From assembly GCA_900768685.1 (NCBI GenBank), contig CAAGDX010000004.1, positions 1 through 44,053 of the forward strand: a DNA stretch of 44,053 bases, written 5' to 3'. This document shows positions 32,178 through 39,887 of the stretch, one piece after another. The notes under the pieces are model-generated. The model did no database searches. It was not told the DNA's origin and worked only from the letters and a program-made list of their open reading frames with translations. The stretch's first letter is position 1. Every line of letters begins with the position of its first letter. Made by a program: the position numbers and the translations under genes. This DNA is from Bacteroidales bacterium. Lineage in GTDB: Bacteria; Bacteroidota; Bacteroidia; Bacteroidales; Muribaculaceae.

Positions 32178-33389
32178 TTAGTTTATTTGTCTGATAAGCA
32201 AACCCGGATAAATTTCGCCGCCGCTCACTTTCTTGAAAGTAGTGGCACCGAAGTCTGCACCGTAAGCACCTTCTTCTTTAGCCATAAAGCGGTTGTCCCA
32301 GATTTTCTTTTCAATAGGTTTGAGCACTGCAATTCTCTTATAAACGATAACTCCGTTTTTGTCTTCCGGTTCAAGCACTTCAAATTCGGAATCTTTAGTG
32401 ATACCTTCTTTAAGTCCTATTTGTGCCTTAATGCCGCCGTCAACTTCCGTGATAGGGGCTTTGATGCGGAATTGGTCGTATTTTTTCTGGAGGTCCGCAA
32501 CGTTTTCGTCAATAGCACGTTGGCAGGCTTTGCGAACCATGAGAAGCGGCTCATCTTCGTTGATACCAAGGAAAGAAGTGGCACTACCGCTGGATTCCAC
32601 GTCGCCAACGTATTTGAGTTTGAATTCGCCGCGGTTGCTTTCAAAGGCTTCTCGTTTTGCATCATCGCTGCCGGAAGCGTAGTAGTTCATATAGAATGTG
32701 TTTGCCACTTCCTCGTTCCATTCAAGTTGATAAAGACGAGTGAAAATTTTTACTTTGAATCCCTTGAATGATTCTGCGATAGAGCCTGCAGAGTTGCCAA
32801 GGTCTATAAAGTCCGAGTTTTGTGTTGCGATAGCGGCAACGGTGCCGAGGATACGCAGTCCAAGTCCGATACCTTTACCTGTATTGGATTTATCTACGTA
32901 GTTTATCTCGTTTACAAGCACGAAGGTGTTGCCTATAAGTTGCTCACCTGCGTCTTGGAGCATAGCAACACCGCGAGCGGAGCGTGAAGCGAGTTCTTTG
33001 TCAAGTTCGGAAGCATTGTAAATACCTCTGGATTTTATGAGTTCCATATCGCACTGTCCCGTCATGATGTCGCGGTTAAACCATTTAGCCACGAGGCGGC
33101 TTGCCACGAGGTTGTTTTCCAGGAAGTAACGAATTTCTTCGCCGTATTTACCTTTGGAATCAACGTTCAGGACTTTTATGCTCAAGTCGTGATTGTTGTA
33201 TTTGTCCGGGGTAGGGATATTGAGGAATTGTGATTCAATTTCAGATGCGAACTTCTGTTCCGTGTGATTAACGAGGATGGAATAGATAGAAGAACGATTG
33301 TATTTTGTTTCAACGGGTTGCTCGACCTCTTTAGCGGAAGAAGCGAAGATGCAACCGATTGTGATTATAGTGAATATAAATCTTTTCAT
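32178..33389 (-). CDS. Exported protein of unknown function, last gene of the envelope operon
   Basis: I do not recognise a family. The 403-residue protein has a signal peptide ending near ASSAKE (about 20). Most of it is soluble and mixed alpha/beta. A short Gly/Ala-rich hydrophobic stretch (GKGIGLGLRILGTVAAIAT, ~170-190) could insert in a membrane or be a flexible loop. The C-terminal ~100 residues (IKAPITEVDGGIKAQIGLKEGITKDSEFEVLE) look like a small beta-barrel with repeated charged loops. It starts 12 nt after the WG-repeat gene and is followed by a strong terminator. It probably acts in the periplasm or at the outer membrane with its operon partners. Confidence 0.65.
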   Translation of the reverse strand: MKRFIFTIITIGCIFASSAKEVEQPVETKYNRSSIYSILVNHTEQKFASEIESQFLNIPTPDKYNNHDLSIKVLNVDSKGKYGEEIRYFLENNLVASRLVAKWFNRDIMTGQCDMELIKSRGIYNASELDKELASRSARGVAMLQDAGEQLIGNTFVLVNEINYVDKSNTGKGIGLGLRILGTVAAIATQNSDFIDLGNSAGSIAESFKGFKVKIFTRLYQLEWNEEVANTFYMNYYASGSDDAKREAFESNRGEFKLKYVGDVESSGSATSFLGINEDEPLLMVRKACQRAIDENVADLQKKYDQFRIKAPITEVDGGIKAQIGLKEGITKDSEFEVLEPEDKNGVIVYKRIAVLKPIEKKIWDNRFMAKEEGAYGADFGATTFKKVSGGEIYPGLLIRQIN

Positions 33390-33401
33390 AGCGGTAATGG
33401 A

Positions 33402-35396
33402 TTAATAGTCCCACATATTAGAGTCGATTTTGTCGGAGAGATTGTACTTGTTTCGTTTGTCGCTATTATAGATGTTGAAGCGGTAAACGTCTGTGTCTGT
33501 GATTCTATCCGTTCCGCGTTCTTCCATAAGAGCGAAACACTCTTCTACTTTTTCCAAATCGTCAATAGCGGTAGGGATAACGGTTTCACCTGCCATATTC
33601 ACACTTCCGAATTTTCCGTCTGCGTTGCAAACAACGGCATGACCTTTTTCGTCAAAGTTGTAAACGGTAGCGAAATCCGTGCGGAATTTGATGCTCTTGC
33701 TTGCAATGTCCAGGCAGCACCACTGTCCGTTTTCTTTCACCCAAGCCACTTCCTGTTTAGGAGAGTCGAAAGACACAATATCTTCCCATTTGAGTTCAAC
33801 AATCGGATTTGTTTCGTGGTCTATAATACCCCAGCCGTTTTTGCCTTTAACAGTGGCAACACCGTGTTTGAAAGATTTAGCCATTTCGTATTTGGCAGGG
33901 ATAACGTCTTTACCATTGTCGTCAATGTAGCCGTAAAGTCCGCCACGCTCTTTTTGTGAGCAGTGAACGCCTTCTTTTTTAGGCAGAATGAGCATATAAG
34001 ACGGTTTTAATATTTCTCCGCCTTTGTCGTCAAGAAGTCCGTAGCGGTTACGTTCTCCCATCACGTGTACGCCGTCAACAGCCGGCATAATAACGGAATA
34101 ATAGTCTGAAATAGTTTTGCCGTTTCTATCCACAAGGTAGTTCATACCATCTTTATATACAACAGCCGTTCCGTTTACGAATGGAGAGATAGCGTATGCT
34201 TCCTGCCAGTCTTTAAAGAGGAGCTTATCGCTGGAAACACGGTAATAGTTTACTTGGAGTTGTTCTTTCTTGTATCTTGCCACGGGAACAATGCCTTCAG
34301 ACGGCAAGAAAGCAATGTCGAATTTGCCTAATTTAAGCACTTCTTCGCCTGTAGATGAGAAAATACCTATTTTGTCGCCATTGCAGGAAAGAATATAGTT
34401 TCGTGGAGAGTCACCCGCAGCCATACCGCTGTTTGAAACCACGAAATAGTCTCTTTCCTCCATATCGAGTTGTGAAAAGTTTTTGCCGGAGATGAAAGTG
34501 TAAGATGGAATATCGTATGGAGTATTTTCGTAGATAAGCATCTTGTCTTCATCTGTGAGCATACCTTCTGTAGCATCCTTGATGCAGTTGAGAAGTCCGT
34601 CGTTGTATTTCTTGAGTGCATCGTTGTCAAAAGAACCTGCTTTGAAAGGATTTTTACTTGTTCTAAAAGCACCGGCAAGTTCAGAGGCATGTTCTTTGCC
34701 GTATTCCTTAATCTTTGCTTTGATGTCCGGGTCGTTCATCATGCGAGAGAGCAAAGGATTTGCTTCAAGCAGTTTGGCGTTAAAAGTACCGAGAGCTCTG
34801 TAATTTGCGGGAATAACGATGTCGCCCTGAATGTTGTAAACACCGTAGTTGTTACCGTCTTTCACCCAGCAGAAGCCTTTTTCGTTGAAAGAGCCGATAG
34901 ATGAATATTTGCAAGGGATAACGAAGTTGAAACGCTTGTCAATGTAGCCGAATTTATTGTCTTTCTTGACGTATGCGATATCGTTTACAAACGGACCTAT
35001 TTCGTCGTATTCCGTTTTGAGGACGTATTCGCCATTACGGTCAATGTAGCCGTATTTAGCACCGGTCACAACACCGTCTTCCACCTTTCCTCCTTCGCTC
35101 ACTTTGCAGTAAGCTCCGTTCCAGGTGCCCATTTCGGAAAATTTGATTTTGATGACTTCTTTGCCACGTTCATTGATGTAGCCCCATTTGTCACCTTTTT
35201 GCACCAGTGCACGTCCGTCGATAAAGGCGTTTGCATGGTTGTAATCGTAGTTGATGACTTTTTTGCCGTCAGCATCGACGTAGCCCCATTTTCCTTTCTG
35301 GTTTTGGTCCGGGATAAGGTCCTGGGCTACGGCGAAACCGGCGGTACAAATCACTGTTGCACAAGAGAGCAACATTTTGCGAAAAATGTGATTCAT
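33402..35396 (-). CDS. Exported WG-repeat protein
   Basis: This 664-residue protein has a signal peptide ending near FAVAQ. It carries about ten WG-type repeats of the form 'xxGkwGyid.nGk.VIpxxY', for example GKWGYVDADGKKVINYDY, GDKWGYINERGKEVIKIKF, KFGYIDKRFNFVIP and GGLYGYIDDNGKDVIPAKY. They lie in two groups (~30-200 and ~405-640). A ~150-residue helical segment (~200-350, ANPLLSRMMNDPDIKAKIKE) separates the groups. WG repeats form beta-propeller-like scaffolds for protein binding. Thirty-three bp separate it from the upstream gene and 12 bp from the next. Confidence 0.82.
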   Translation of the reverse strand: MNHIFRKMLLSCATVICTAGFAVAQDLIPDQNQKGKWGYVDADGKKVINYDYNHANAFIDGRALVQKGDKWGYINERGKEVIKIKFSEMGTWNGAYCKVSEGGKVEDGVVTGAKYGYIDRNGEYVLKTEYDEIGPFVNDIAYVKKDNKFGYIDKRFNFVIPCKYSSIGSFNEKGFCWVKDGNNYGVYNIQGDIVIPANYRALGTFNAKLLEANPLLSRMMNDPDIKAKIKEYGKEHASELAGAFRTSKNPFKAGSFDNDALKKYNDGLLNCIKDATEGMLTDEDKMLIYENTPYDIPSYTFISGKNFSQLDMEERDYFVVSNSGMAAGDSPRNYILSCNGDKIGIFSSTGEEVLKLGKFDIAFLPSEGIVPVARYKKEQLQVNYYRVSSDKLLFKDWQEAYAISPFVNGTAVVYKDGMNYLVDRNGKTISDYYSVIMPAVDGVHVMGERNRYGLLDDKGGEILKPSYMLILPKKEGVHCSQKERGGLYGYIDDNGKDVIPAKYEMAKSFKHGVATVKGKNGWGIIDHETNPIVELKWEDIVSFDSPKQEVAWVKENGQWCCLDIASKSIKFRTDFATVYNFDEKGHAVVCNADGKFGSVNMAGETVIPTAIDDLEKVEECFALMEERGTDRITDTDVYRFNIYNSDKRNKYNLSDKIDSNMWDY

Positions 35397-35429
35397 ATCA
35401 GGTTTTATAATTAGTGTTTTATGATTGTG

Positions 35430-36362
35430 TTATCTAATCCATTCGATGTATGTAGTAGATGGTTGCTGTCCTGAACCCCATGCTACTCCAACGGCACGAG
35501 CAGCCTCGATTTTGCGGCGTTCCAGTTCGATGGAGTCTTTGTATTTTTGGCGGAGTTCAAATTCGCGGTCATCTTTTATGGATTCTTTAATTTCCGCAAG
35601 GAGTTTTTCCGCACCTGCCATAGCTTTAGAGTCCGGGTCTATCTGCAGGAGATATTCCAGAGCCTTGCGAGCAGCGGGGAGGTCGTGTCCGGCAGCCCAA
35701 GCGGCTTCAGCAGCGAGAAGGAGCTGAGTGCCTGCATAGTCTATGTATTCCTGATAGATAGTGAGGGTTACTTTTTCCGCTTCTGCGTAGCCCTTGCTGC
35801 AAGAAGGAATCTGAGTGGCATGGAAAAGAGCTTCCTCAAAGTTGTTCATAGAAGCGGCACGCTTTGCTTGTTGAAGAATCTGAGGATAGTTGGCATCGTA
35901 GTAAGCAATGATTTTTGTTTTGCCGGCTTCCAGGAATTTCTTAAACTCGGCATTGCGAGCGTTGACAGCACCGAGAGCATTGATGAAAGCACGTTGGTCG
36001 CTTGTGCCCACGCCGCGGAGTTCAAAAGATGTGGAAGAATAGATTTTTTTTGAAACAAGGTCACCGATGTAAAGTGTGAGTGATGTGCGGAGCACATTCT
36101 GCATAGGCGGACCGGGAACCACGTCTTGATAGATATGGTTAAATTTACCGGTGATAAAGAATTGAGAATAAGTGTCATCACCTGTAACGCCTGAAGCGGT
36201 CACCACATTCATAAGTCTTGTCAGAAGATAGTCGGCGGATTGTTCCGGGACATCTTCACCCTGACTGATAGGAGCCACTGTGATATGGAGTTCACATTCT
36301 TCTGCAGCCATATTGATAGCTGTTGCAGCGGAGATGGCAAGAATTATATTTTTCAGTTTCAT
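35430..36362 (-). CDS. Exported helical/TPR-like protein
   Basis: This 310-residue protein has a signal peptide (MKLKNIILAISAATAINMAA). Residues ~25-140 form a mixed domain with strands LHITVAPISQ, YSQFFITGKFNHIYQDVV and LTLYIGDLVSKKIY. The lines and order resemble CsgG/LPP20-like domains. From ~150 the sequence is helical with a TPR-like repeat (ASMNNFEEALFHATQIPSCSKGYAEAEKV and LPAARKALEYLLQIDPDSKAM), then a charged helix. It sits third from the end of the seven-gene operon. No family was named with confidence. Confidence 0.6.
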   Translation of the reverse strand: MKLKNIILAISAATAINMAAEECELHITVAPISQGEDVPEQSADYLLTRLMNVVTASGVTGDDTYSQFFITGKFNHIYQDVVPGPPMQNVLRTSLTLYIGDLVSKKIYSSTSFELRGVGTSDQRAFINALGAVNARNAEFKKFLEAGKTKIIAYYDANYPQILQQAKRAASMNNFEEALFHATQIPSCSKGYAEAEKVTLTIYQEYIDYAGTQLLLAAEAAWAAGHDLPAARKALEYLLQIDPDSKAMAGAEKLLAEIKESIKDDREFELRQKYKDSIELERRKIEAARAVGVAWGSGQQPSTTYIEWIR

Positions 36363-36398
36363 GATAGTGCTTAATTAAGTTTGTGTGTTACAATCGGA

Positions 36399-37358
36399 TT
36401 ATTTTTCACCAAGCACCAAGTCGGCCCTACCGAGACCTTTTGTGAGTATTTTGGAGTCGATAGAGAAAGGAGCTTTAGCGAGGTATCTGCTGAGGTTGCG
36501 AACAAAGCGACGAGTGTCCATAGCAGTGCCGTTTTCATTGTAAAGCGGTATTCTCACTTGCTCGAAACGCATCACGTTTTCAGTAGCATCTGTGAGGCTA
36601 TAGCGGTGGTTTACAGTGTTTTGTGCCATCCAGTCGTCTATGATGTCCATAAGCATTTCGCCTCCGTATTCATCTTCCAGCGTCATTCCGGAGCCATTGT
36701 CAAAGATGCGGATATTGACAACTACTTCTCTGCCGTTTTCCACAAGGTCATCAAAGTGAGCTTGGAGTTGAGAGCAGAAGTTGTCTATGTGTTCAAGTGC
36801 AGCTTCCTCGATAAGTACGGGGATTTCTGCGGAAAAAGACTGTGCACCTGTTCCCTGTGAAGCGGCAACTTGTTTTCCGGTGTAAGCGTCAAGTCCGCGG
36901 AGAGTGTAAGTAACGGAGTTTTTAGGTCCGATAGTGTTTATTTTCCAAGTGAGTTCCACGATGATATCTGCTTTTGCACGGTTCAGAAGTTTGTCAAGTG
37001 GAGATTCAGCGAGTGTTGCACCGCTTGTGCGGCTCGTTGTCATTTCGTCTTCCGCTGTGCTTTGGTTGATATTGCGGATTGTTGTAGCGAGGTCTTTAAG
37101 TGGAAAACCTCTTTCAGCCATAAGTTCGCCAATTTTGGTGATAGCGTTCACAAGGTCCATATTTTCCTGGACAGCAGCTTCATAGTTTGGCACTTTTGTG
37201 AATTTGCCCTGATTGTTGAAAGATTCCATATATCCGTTTTCAGAGCACCAGACGTCTGCAGGAATCACCATGATTGTGGGTTTTTTAGCCTGTGCGAAAG
37301 AGAGAACGGGCACAAGCAGTGCTATAGCAAAAACTATATTTTTAAAATACTTTTTCAT
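36399..37358 (-). CDS. DUF6175 family exported protein
   Basis: This 319-residue protein begins with a signal peptide (ending near LSFAQ) and then KKPTIMVIPADVWC, which is the motif I associate with DUF6175 of Bacteroidales. The body has helices with IGELMAERGFPLKDL, a central set of strands (ADIIVELTWKINTI, YTLRGLDAYTGKQVA) and ends with LSRYLAKAPFSIDS and KILTKGLGRADLVLGEK. The order of domain parts recalls CsgG/TolB-N-like outer-membrane assembly proteins, but that is an inference. It is fourth in the operon, 19 nt after the LPP20-like lipoprotein gene. Confidence 0.8.
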   Translation of the reverse strand: MKKYFKNIVFAIALLVPVLSFAQAKKPTIMVIPADVWCSENGYMESFNNQGKFTKVPNYEAAVQENMDLVNAITKIGELMAERGFPLKDLATTIRNINQSTAEDEMTTSRTSGATLAESPLDKLLNRAKADIIVELTWKINTIGPKNSVTYTLRGLDAYTGKQVAASQGTGAQSFSAEIPVLIEEAALEHIDNFCSQLQAHFDDLVENGREVVVNIRIFDNGSGMTLEDEYGGEMLMDIIDDWMAQNTVNHRYSLTDATENVMRFEQVRIPLYNENGTAMDTRRFVRNLSRYLAKAPFSIDSKILTKGLGRADLVLGEK

Positions 37359-37377
37359 GACGTATTGCTTTTAATTT

Positions 37378-37875
37378 TTACGGTTTGATTATTTCATCAT
37401 CAATAAGTCTTTGGCGGAGTGCAGTGCGGTCCACGCTTACTACCACGCCCCACTGCTCGAGTGACTGAGCTTTTGCTGCAATGCGAGACGTTTTTTTCTC
37501 GTCTGCCACAACGTATTTTTGGTAAGCACCGCCTTCAGCGAAGAACTGATTGAAGTAGTATTCGTATTTTTCTTCTGCATTTACCTCCGTAATGAGCGGA
37601 CGTTTGTTGCAGTCGCCGGAGCCATCTTGGATACCTTTGAAAATTACGTCACGGAGAGCATTTTTGCGTGCTTGCTCAATAGCGGCAGCCTTGTTTGTGC
37701 CTTTTCCCCAAGTGCGGAGGAGCATAGAGCCGTCAAGTTCCGAACTGAGACAGGAAGTTTTGAAGGAAGCGTAAGCAAAAGAAGAGTCCACTTGTGTGGG
37801 CGTTTTGCAAGAAGAAAGTCCGGCAAATGTGAGTGTCACAGCCGCAACTATAGCCCAAAAAATATTCTTTTTCAT
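37378..37875 (-). CDS. LPP20-like lipoprotein
   Basis: This 165-residue lipoprotein has a lipobox GLSSC with Cys 23 and a leading hydrophobic stretch. The segment WGKGTNKAAAIEQARKNALRD (about 56-76) is typical of LPP20/FlgO-like and related outer-membrane-lipoprotein domains, which begin with an A..Ar.nA helix. Then comes YYFNQFFAEGGAYQKYVVAD and a closing GVVVSVDRTALRQRLIDDEII. It is clearly a paralogue of the 161-residue protein at 38662, which shares FFAE.GA..aY and the VV.V....L...L.D..vI end. Probable location: outer membrane, periplasmic face. Confidence 0.65.
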   Translation of the reverse strand: MKKNIFWAIVAAVTLTFAGLSSCKTPTQVDSSFAYASFKTSCLSSELDGSMLLRTWGKGTNKAAAIEQARKNALRDVIFKGIQDGSGDCNKRPLITEVNAEEKYEYYFNQFFAEGGAYQKYVVADEKKTSRIAAKAQSLEQWGVVVSVDRTALRQRLIDDEIIKP

Positions 37876-37890
37876 ATTGCGAAAAGGATT

Positions 37891-38634
37891 TTAGAATTCG
37901 TAACCGATTTTAATGGAGAGGAAAGAAGTGAATTTGTGTTTCAGTTTGCCGTCTTTGTCTAAATCAGCGTTTTTGAGCTGCTGACCGGTGTATGAAACGC
38001 CAAGGAGGAATGCACTTCTGGGTTCACCGATGCGAACACCGATAGTGGGGCGGAACATTATGCCGTCCGGGAAAGATGTACCGCAGTCAATTGAATAGTA
38101 TGGCACACAGTCACGGTATTCAGACGGAATGAAATTGCCGCGAATGTTCAGGTAAAGAGGCATACCCCAACGTGCTACGTTAAGTCTGGCTCTTTCCGGA
38201 CCAAAATAGTAACGAGGACCAAAGCCGGCACCTATGCGGAAAAATTCATTCACTCTGTAGCCACCCACGAAATCCACTTCACCGAATCCGATATTGTTTC
38301 CGGAAAGGTTCAGTGAATAGCCGCCGTTACCTTCAATAGCGAAGAAGAAACCGCTGCTGTATGTGCTGTAGTTTTTGTGTTCCTGTTTTCCTCTTTCGTA
38401 TGGGATTTTGACTCCGTTACTGTTTCTGTCTATCTTGCGAACTTCAATCATCTTGTAGGTGTATTGTTCGCCGGAGAGGGTGCGGATAGTAACAGACTGA
38501 TTTTCTTTGAGGTTTGTGATGGAACCTTGGATAACGGAACCGTTATTGAGGTAAATAACGTCGTAGTTGTCTTGTGAATAAGCTGCCAAAGCGGCTATCA
38601 ATGATAGCACGGCAGCAAAAATAAATCTTTTCAT
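37891..38634 (-). CDS. Outer-membrane beta-barrel with small N-terminal domain
   Basis: This 247-residue protein has a signal peptide ending near AAYSQ. A ~55-residue N-terminal segment (YDVIYLNNGSVIQGSITN, SVTIRTLSGEQYTYKMIEVRKI) resembles the short SH3-like domain found before Bacteroidetes outer-membrane barrels. Residues ~85-247 look like an eight-strand barrel with repeated Gly/aromatic strands (GFFFAIEGNGGYSLNL, FFRIGAGFGPRYYFG, SAFLLGVSYTGQQL) and a terminal Phe (FLSIKIGYEF). Gene order places it second in the operon. It may anchor the other members at the outer membrane. Confidence 0.8.
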   Translation of the reverse strand: MKRFIFAAVLSLIAALAAYSQDNYDVIYLNNGSVIQGSITNLKENQSVTIRTLSGEQYTYKMIEVRKIDRNSNGVKIPYERGKQEHKNYSTYSSGFFFAIEGNGGYSLNLSGNNIGFGEVDFVGGYRVNEFFRIGAGFGPRYYFGPERARLNVARWGMPLYLNIRGNFIPSEYRDCVPYYSIDCGTSFPDGIMFRPTIGVRIGEPRSAFLLGVSYTGQQLKNADLDKDGKLKHKFTSFLSIKIGYEF

Positions 38635-38661
38635 AATATTTCGGGTATTAGGTTAATACTG

Positions 38662-39147
38662 TTAAAATGCTGAATTGAGTCCGCGAATTACTCCTGCGTC
38701 TTGCAAGTCTTTCAGCAGCTGGTCCTTATTTACAATCACCACGTCTGAAACACGGTATTCTTTACCGGCTTTTACCACTTGGCGAGAGCCTGTAACCACT
38801 TGAGCGTAAGCTGTAGCGGCACCGTTTTCAGCAAAAAAGTCTTTGTAAAAATCAGCATTTTGAGCTTCGTTAGCAGGACTTCCTGCAAGCGGTTTCTGAT
38901 GCTGGCGGAGTTCTTTGTTTGAAAAGCCGCGGAAAAGCACGCCATGCACTGCACTGCGTTTGATAACGTCTTCCGATGGTTTTTTCTCTTTGGAAATAAC
39001 TGTTACTTTCACCATGTAAGTGCCTTGAGCAGCTGTTCCGGCTCCTTCAATTTCATAATTGAGCCTTTGGTCTTTCTGTTTGGCATCAACGCTAAGCGAC
39101 AGACTCATTGCAAGAATAAATACTGTCAGAAATCTGAGTAGTTTCAT
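38662..39147 (-). CDS. Exported LPP20-like protein, first gene of the envelope operon
   Basis: This 161-residue protein has a signal peptide ending near VDAKQ (about 23); there is no lipobox. The mature part is related to the lipoprotein at 37378: KRSAVHGVLFRGFSN matches its NALRDVIFKGIQD, DFYKDFFAENGAATAYAQVV matches YYFNQFFAEGGAYQKYVV, and both end in a short VV.V....L...L.D..VI segment. It is thus a soluble paralogue of a lipoprotein in the same operon. A consensus promoter lies ~65 nt upstream. The function is unknown. Confidence 0.65.
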   Translation of the reverse strand: MKLLRFLTVFILAMSLSLSVDAKQKDQRLNYEIEGAGTAAQGTYMVKVTVISKEKKPSEDVIKRSAVHGVLFRGFSNKELRQHQKPLAGSPANEAQNADFYKDFFAENGAATAYAQVVTGSRQVVKAGKEYRVSDVVIVNKDQLLKDLQDAGVIRGLNSAF

Positions 39148-39209
39148 TAGATTAGAAATTTTAGTTTATGATTTGTTTTTTTGTGTTCCAAATAGCGGTT
39201 TGTTACTTG

Positions 39210-39240
39210 CAAAATTATATAAATAATGTGAAACAGCAAA
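39210..39240 (-). promoter_or_regulatory. Promoter of the seven-gene envelope operon
   Basis: On the minus strand TTTG (39240-39237), a 19-nt spacer and TAATTTTG (39217-39210) lie ~65 nt before the first start codon. It is the only such promoter seen upstream of the tight gene row, so all seven genes may be expressed from it. Confidence 0.75.
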
Positions 39241-39397
39241 TTTTTAGGGTGAAAATTTGAGAAAATATTGGTGTGAAACACACTGCAAGGAATAAAATGC
39301 ATAATTATTACGAAAAATCGTGAAAAAAGTATTATATTTGCAGATTGAAGGCTTGTAGCCTCGATTTTATGAATACTAATACCCTTACAAACTACTT

Positions 39398-39868
39398 ATG
39401 AGAAAATTTTTATTAACTCTTGCCTTGTTTTTATGCTGTGTAAGTTGCTATGCTATAGACTTATACACTTTTGAACAAGAAAATTTTGTCGGTGGTTATA
39501 CTTCAAAGATAGAAGGAATAACCAGGGTTGAATTTGCATCCGACGGCATGTATGTACTTAAAGACGGCAATCGCATAGCTGTTCCTATGGATAATCTCAA
39601 ACATTTCAGTTTTTACTACGACCCTTTGCTTTCCGTTCAGGCGCCGGAAGTGAAATTGCAATGTGAAATCTTTGGTGATATCCTGAGCGTGAACGCAAAA
39701 GAGAAGATAGATAATATTTCAGTCTATACCGTTGGAGGTATAGCCGTAAGGAATGTGTCACCTCAAGCAAGTGCGGCTTCAGTTTCGCTTAGCGACATGA
39801 GCCGTGGGGTTTATGTTGTGCGTATCACAACGGGCAAAGATGTGATTATTAAGAAGATTGTCAAATAA
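39398..39868 (+). CDS. Small T9SS-tailed secreted protein
   Basis: This 156-residue protein has a signal peptide ending near CYAID (about 20), a short central domain (~25-85, with GITRVEFASDGMYVLKDGN and NLKHFSFYYD) and a T9SS type A-like tail (DNISVYTVGGIAV, then MSRGVYVVRITTGKDV). It lies 19 nt before the GDPD gene. A TATATTTG -7 box (39333-39340) lies about 57 nt upstream but without a clear partner box. The central domain also resembles the first ~60 residues of the next gene's mature protein. Role unknown; likely a surface partner of the phosphodiesterase. Confidence 0.75.
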   Translation: MRKFLLTLALFLCCVSCYAIDLYTFEQENFVGGYTSKIEGITRVEFASDGMYVLKDGNRIAVPMDNLKHFSFYYDPLLSVQAPEVKLQCEIFGDILSVNAKEKIDNISVYTVGGIAVRNVSPQASAASVSLSDMSRGVYVVRITTGKDVIIKKIVK

Positions 39869-39887
39869 TTTTTACACCGATATTGAT

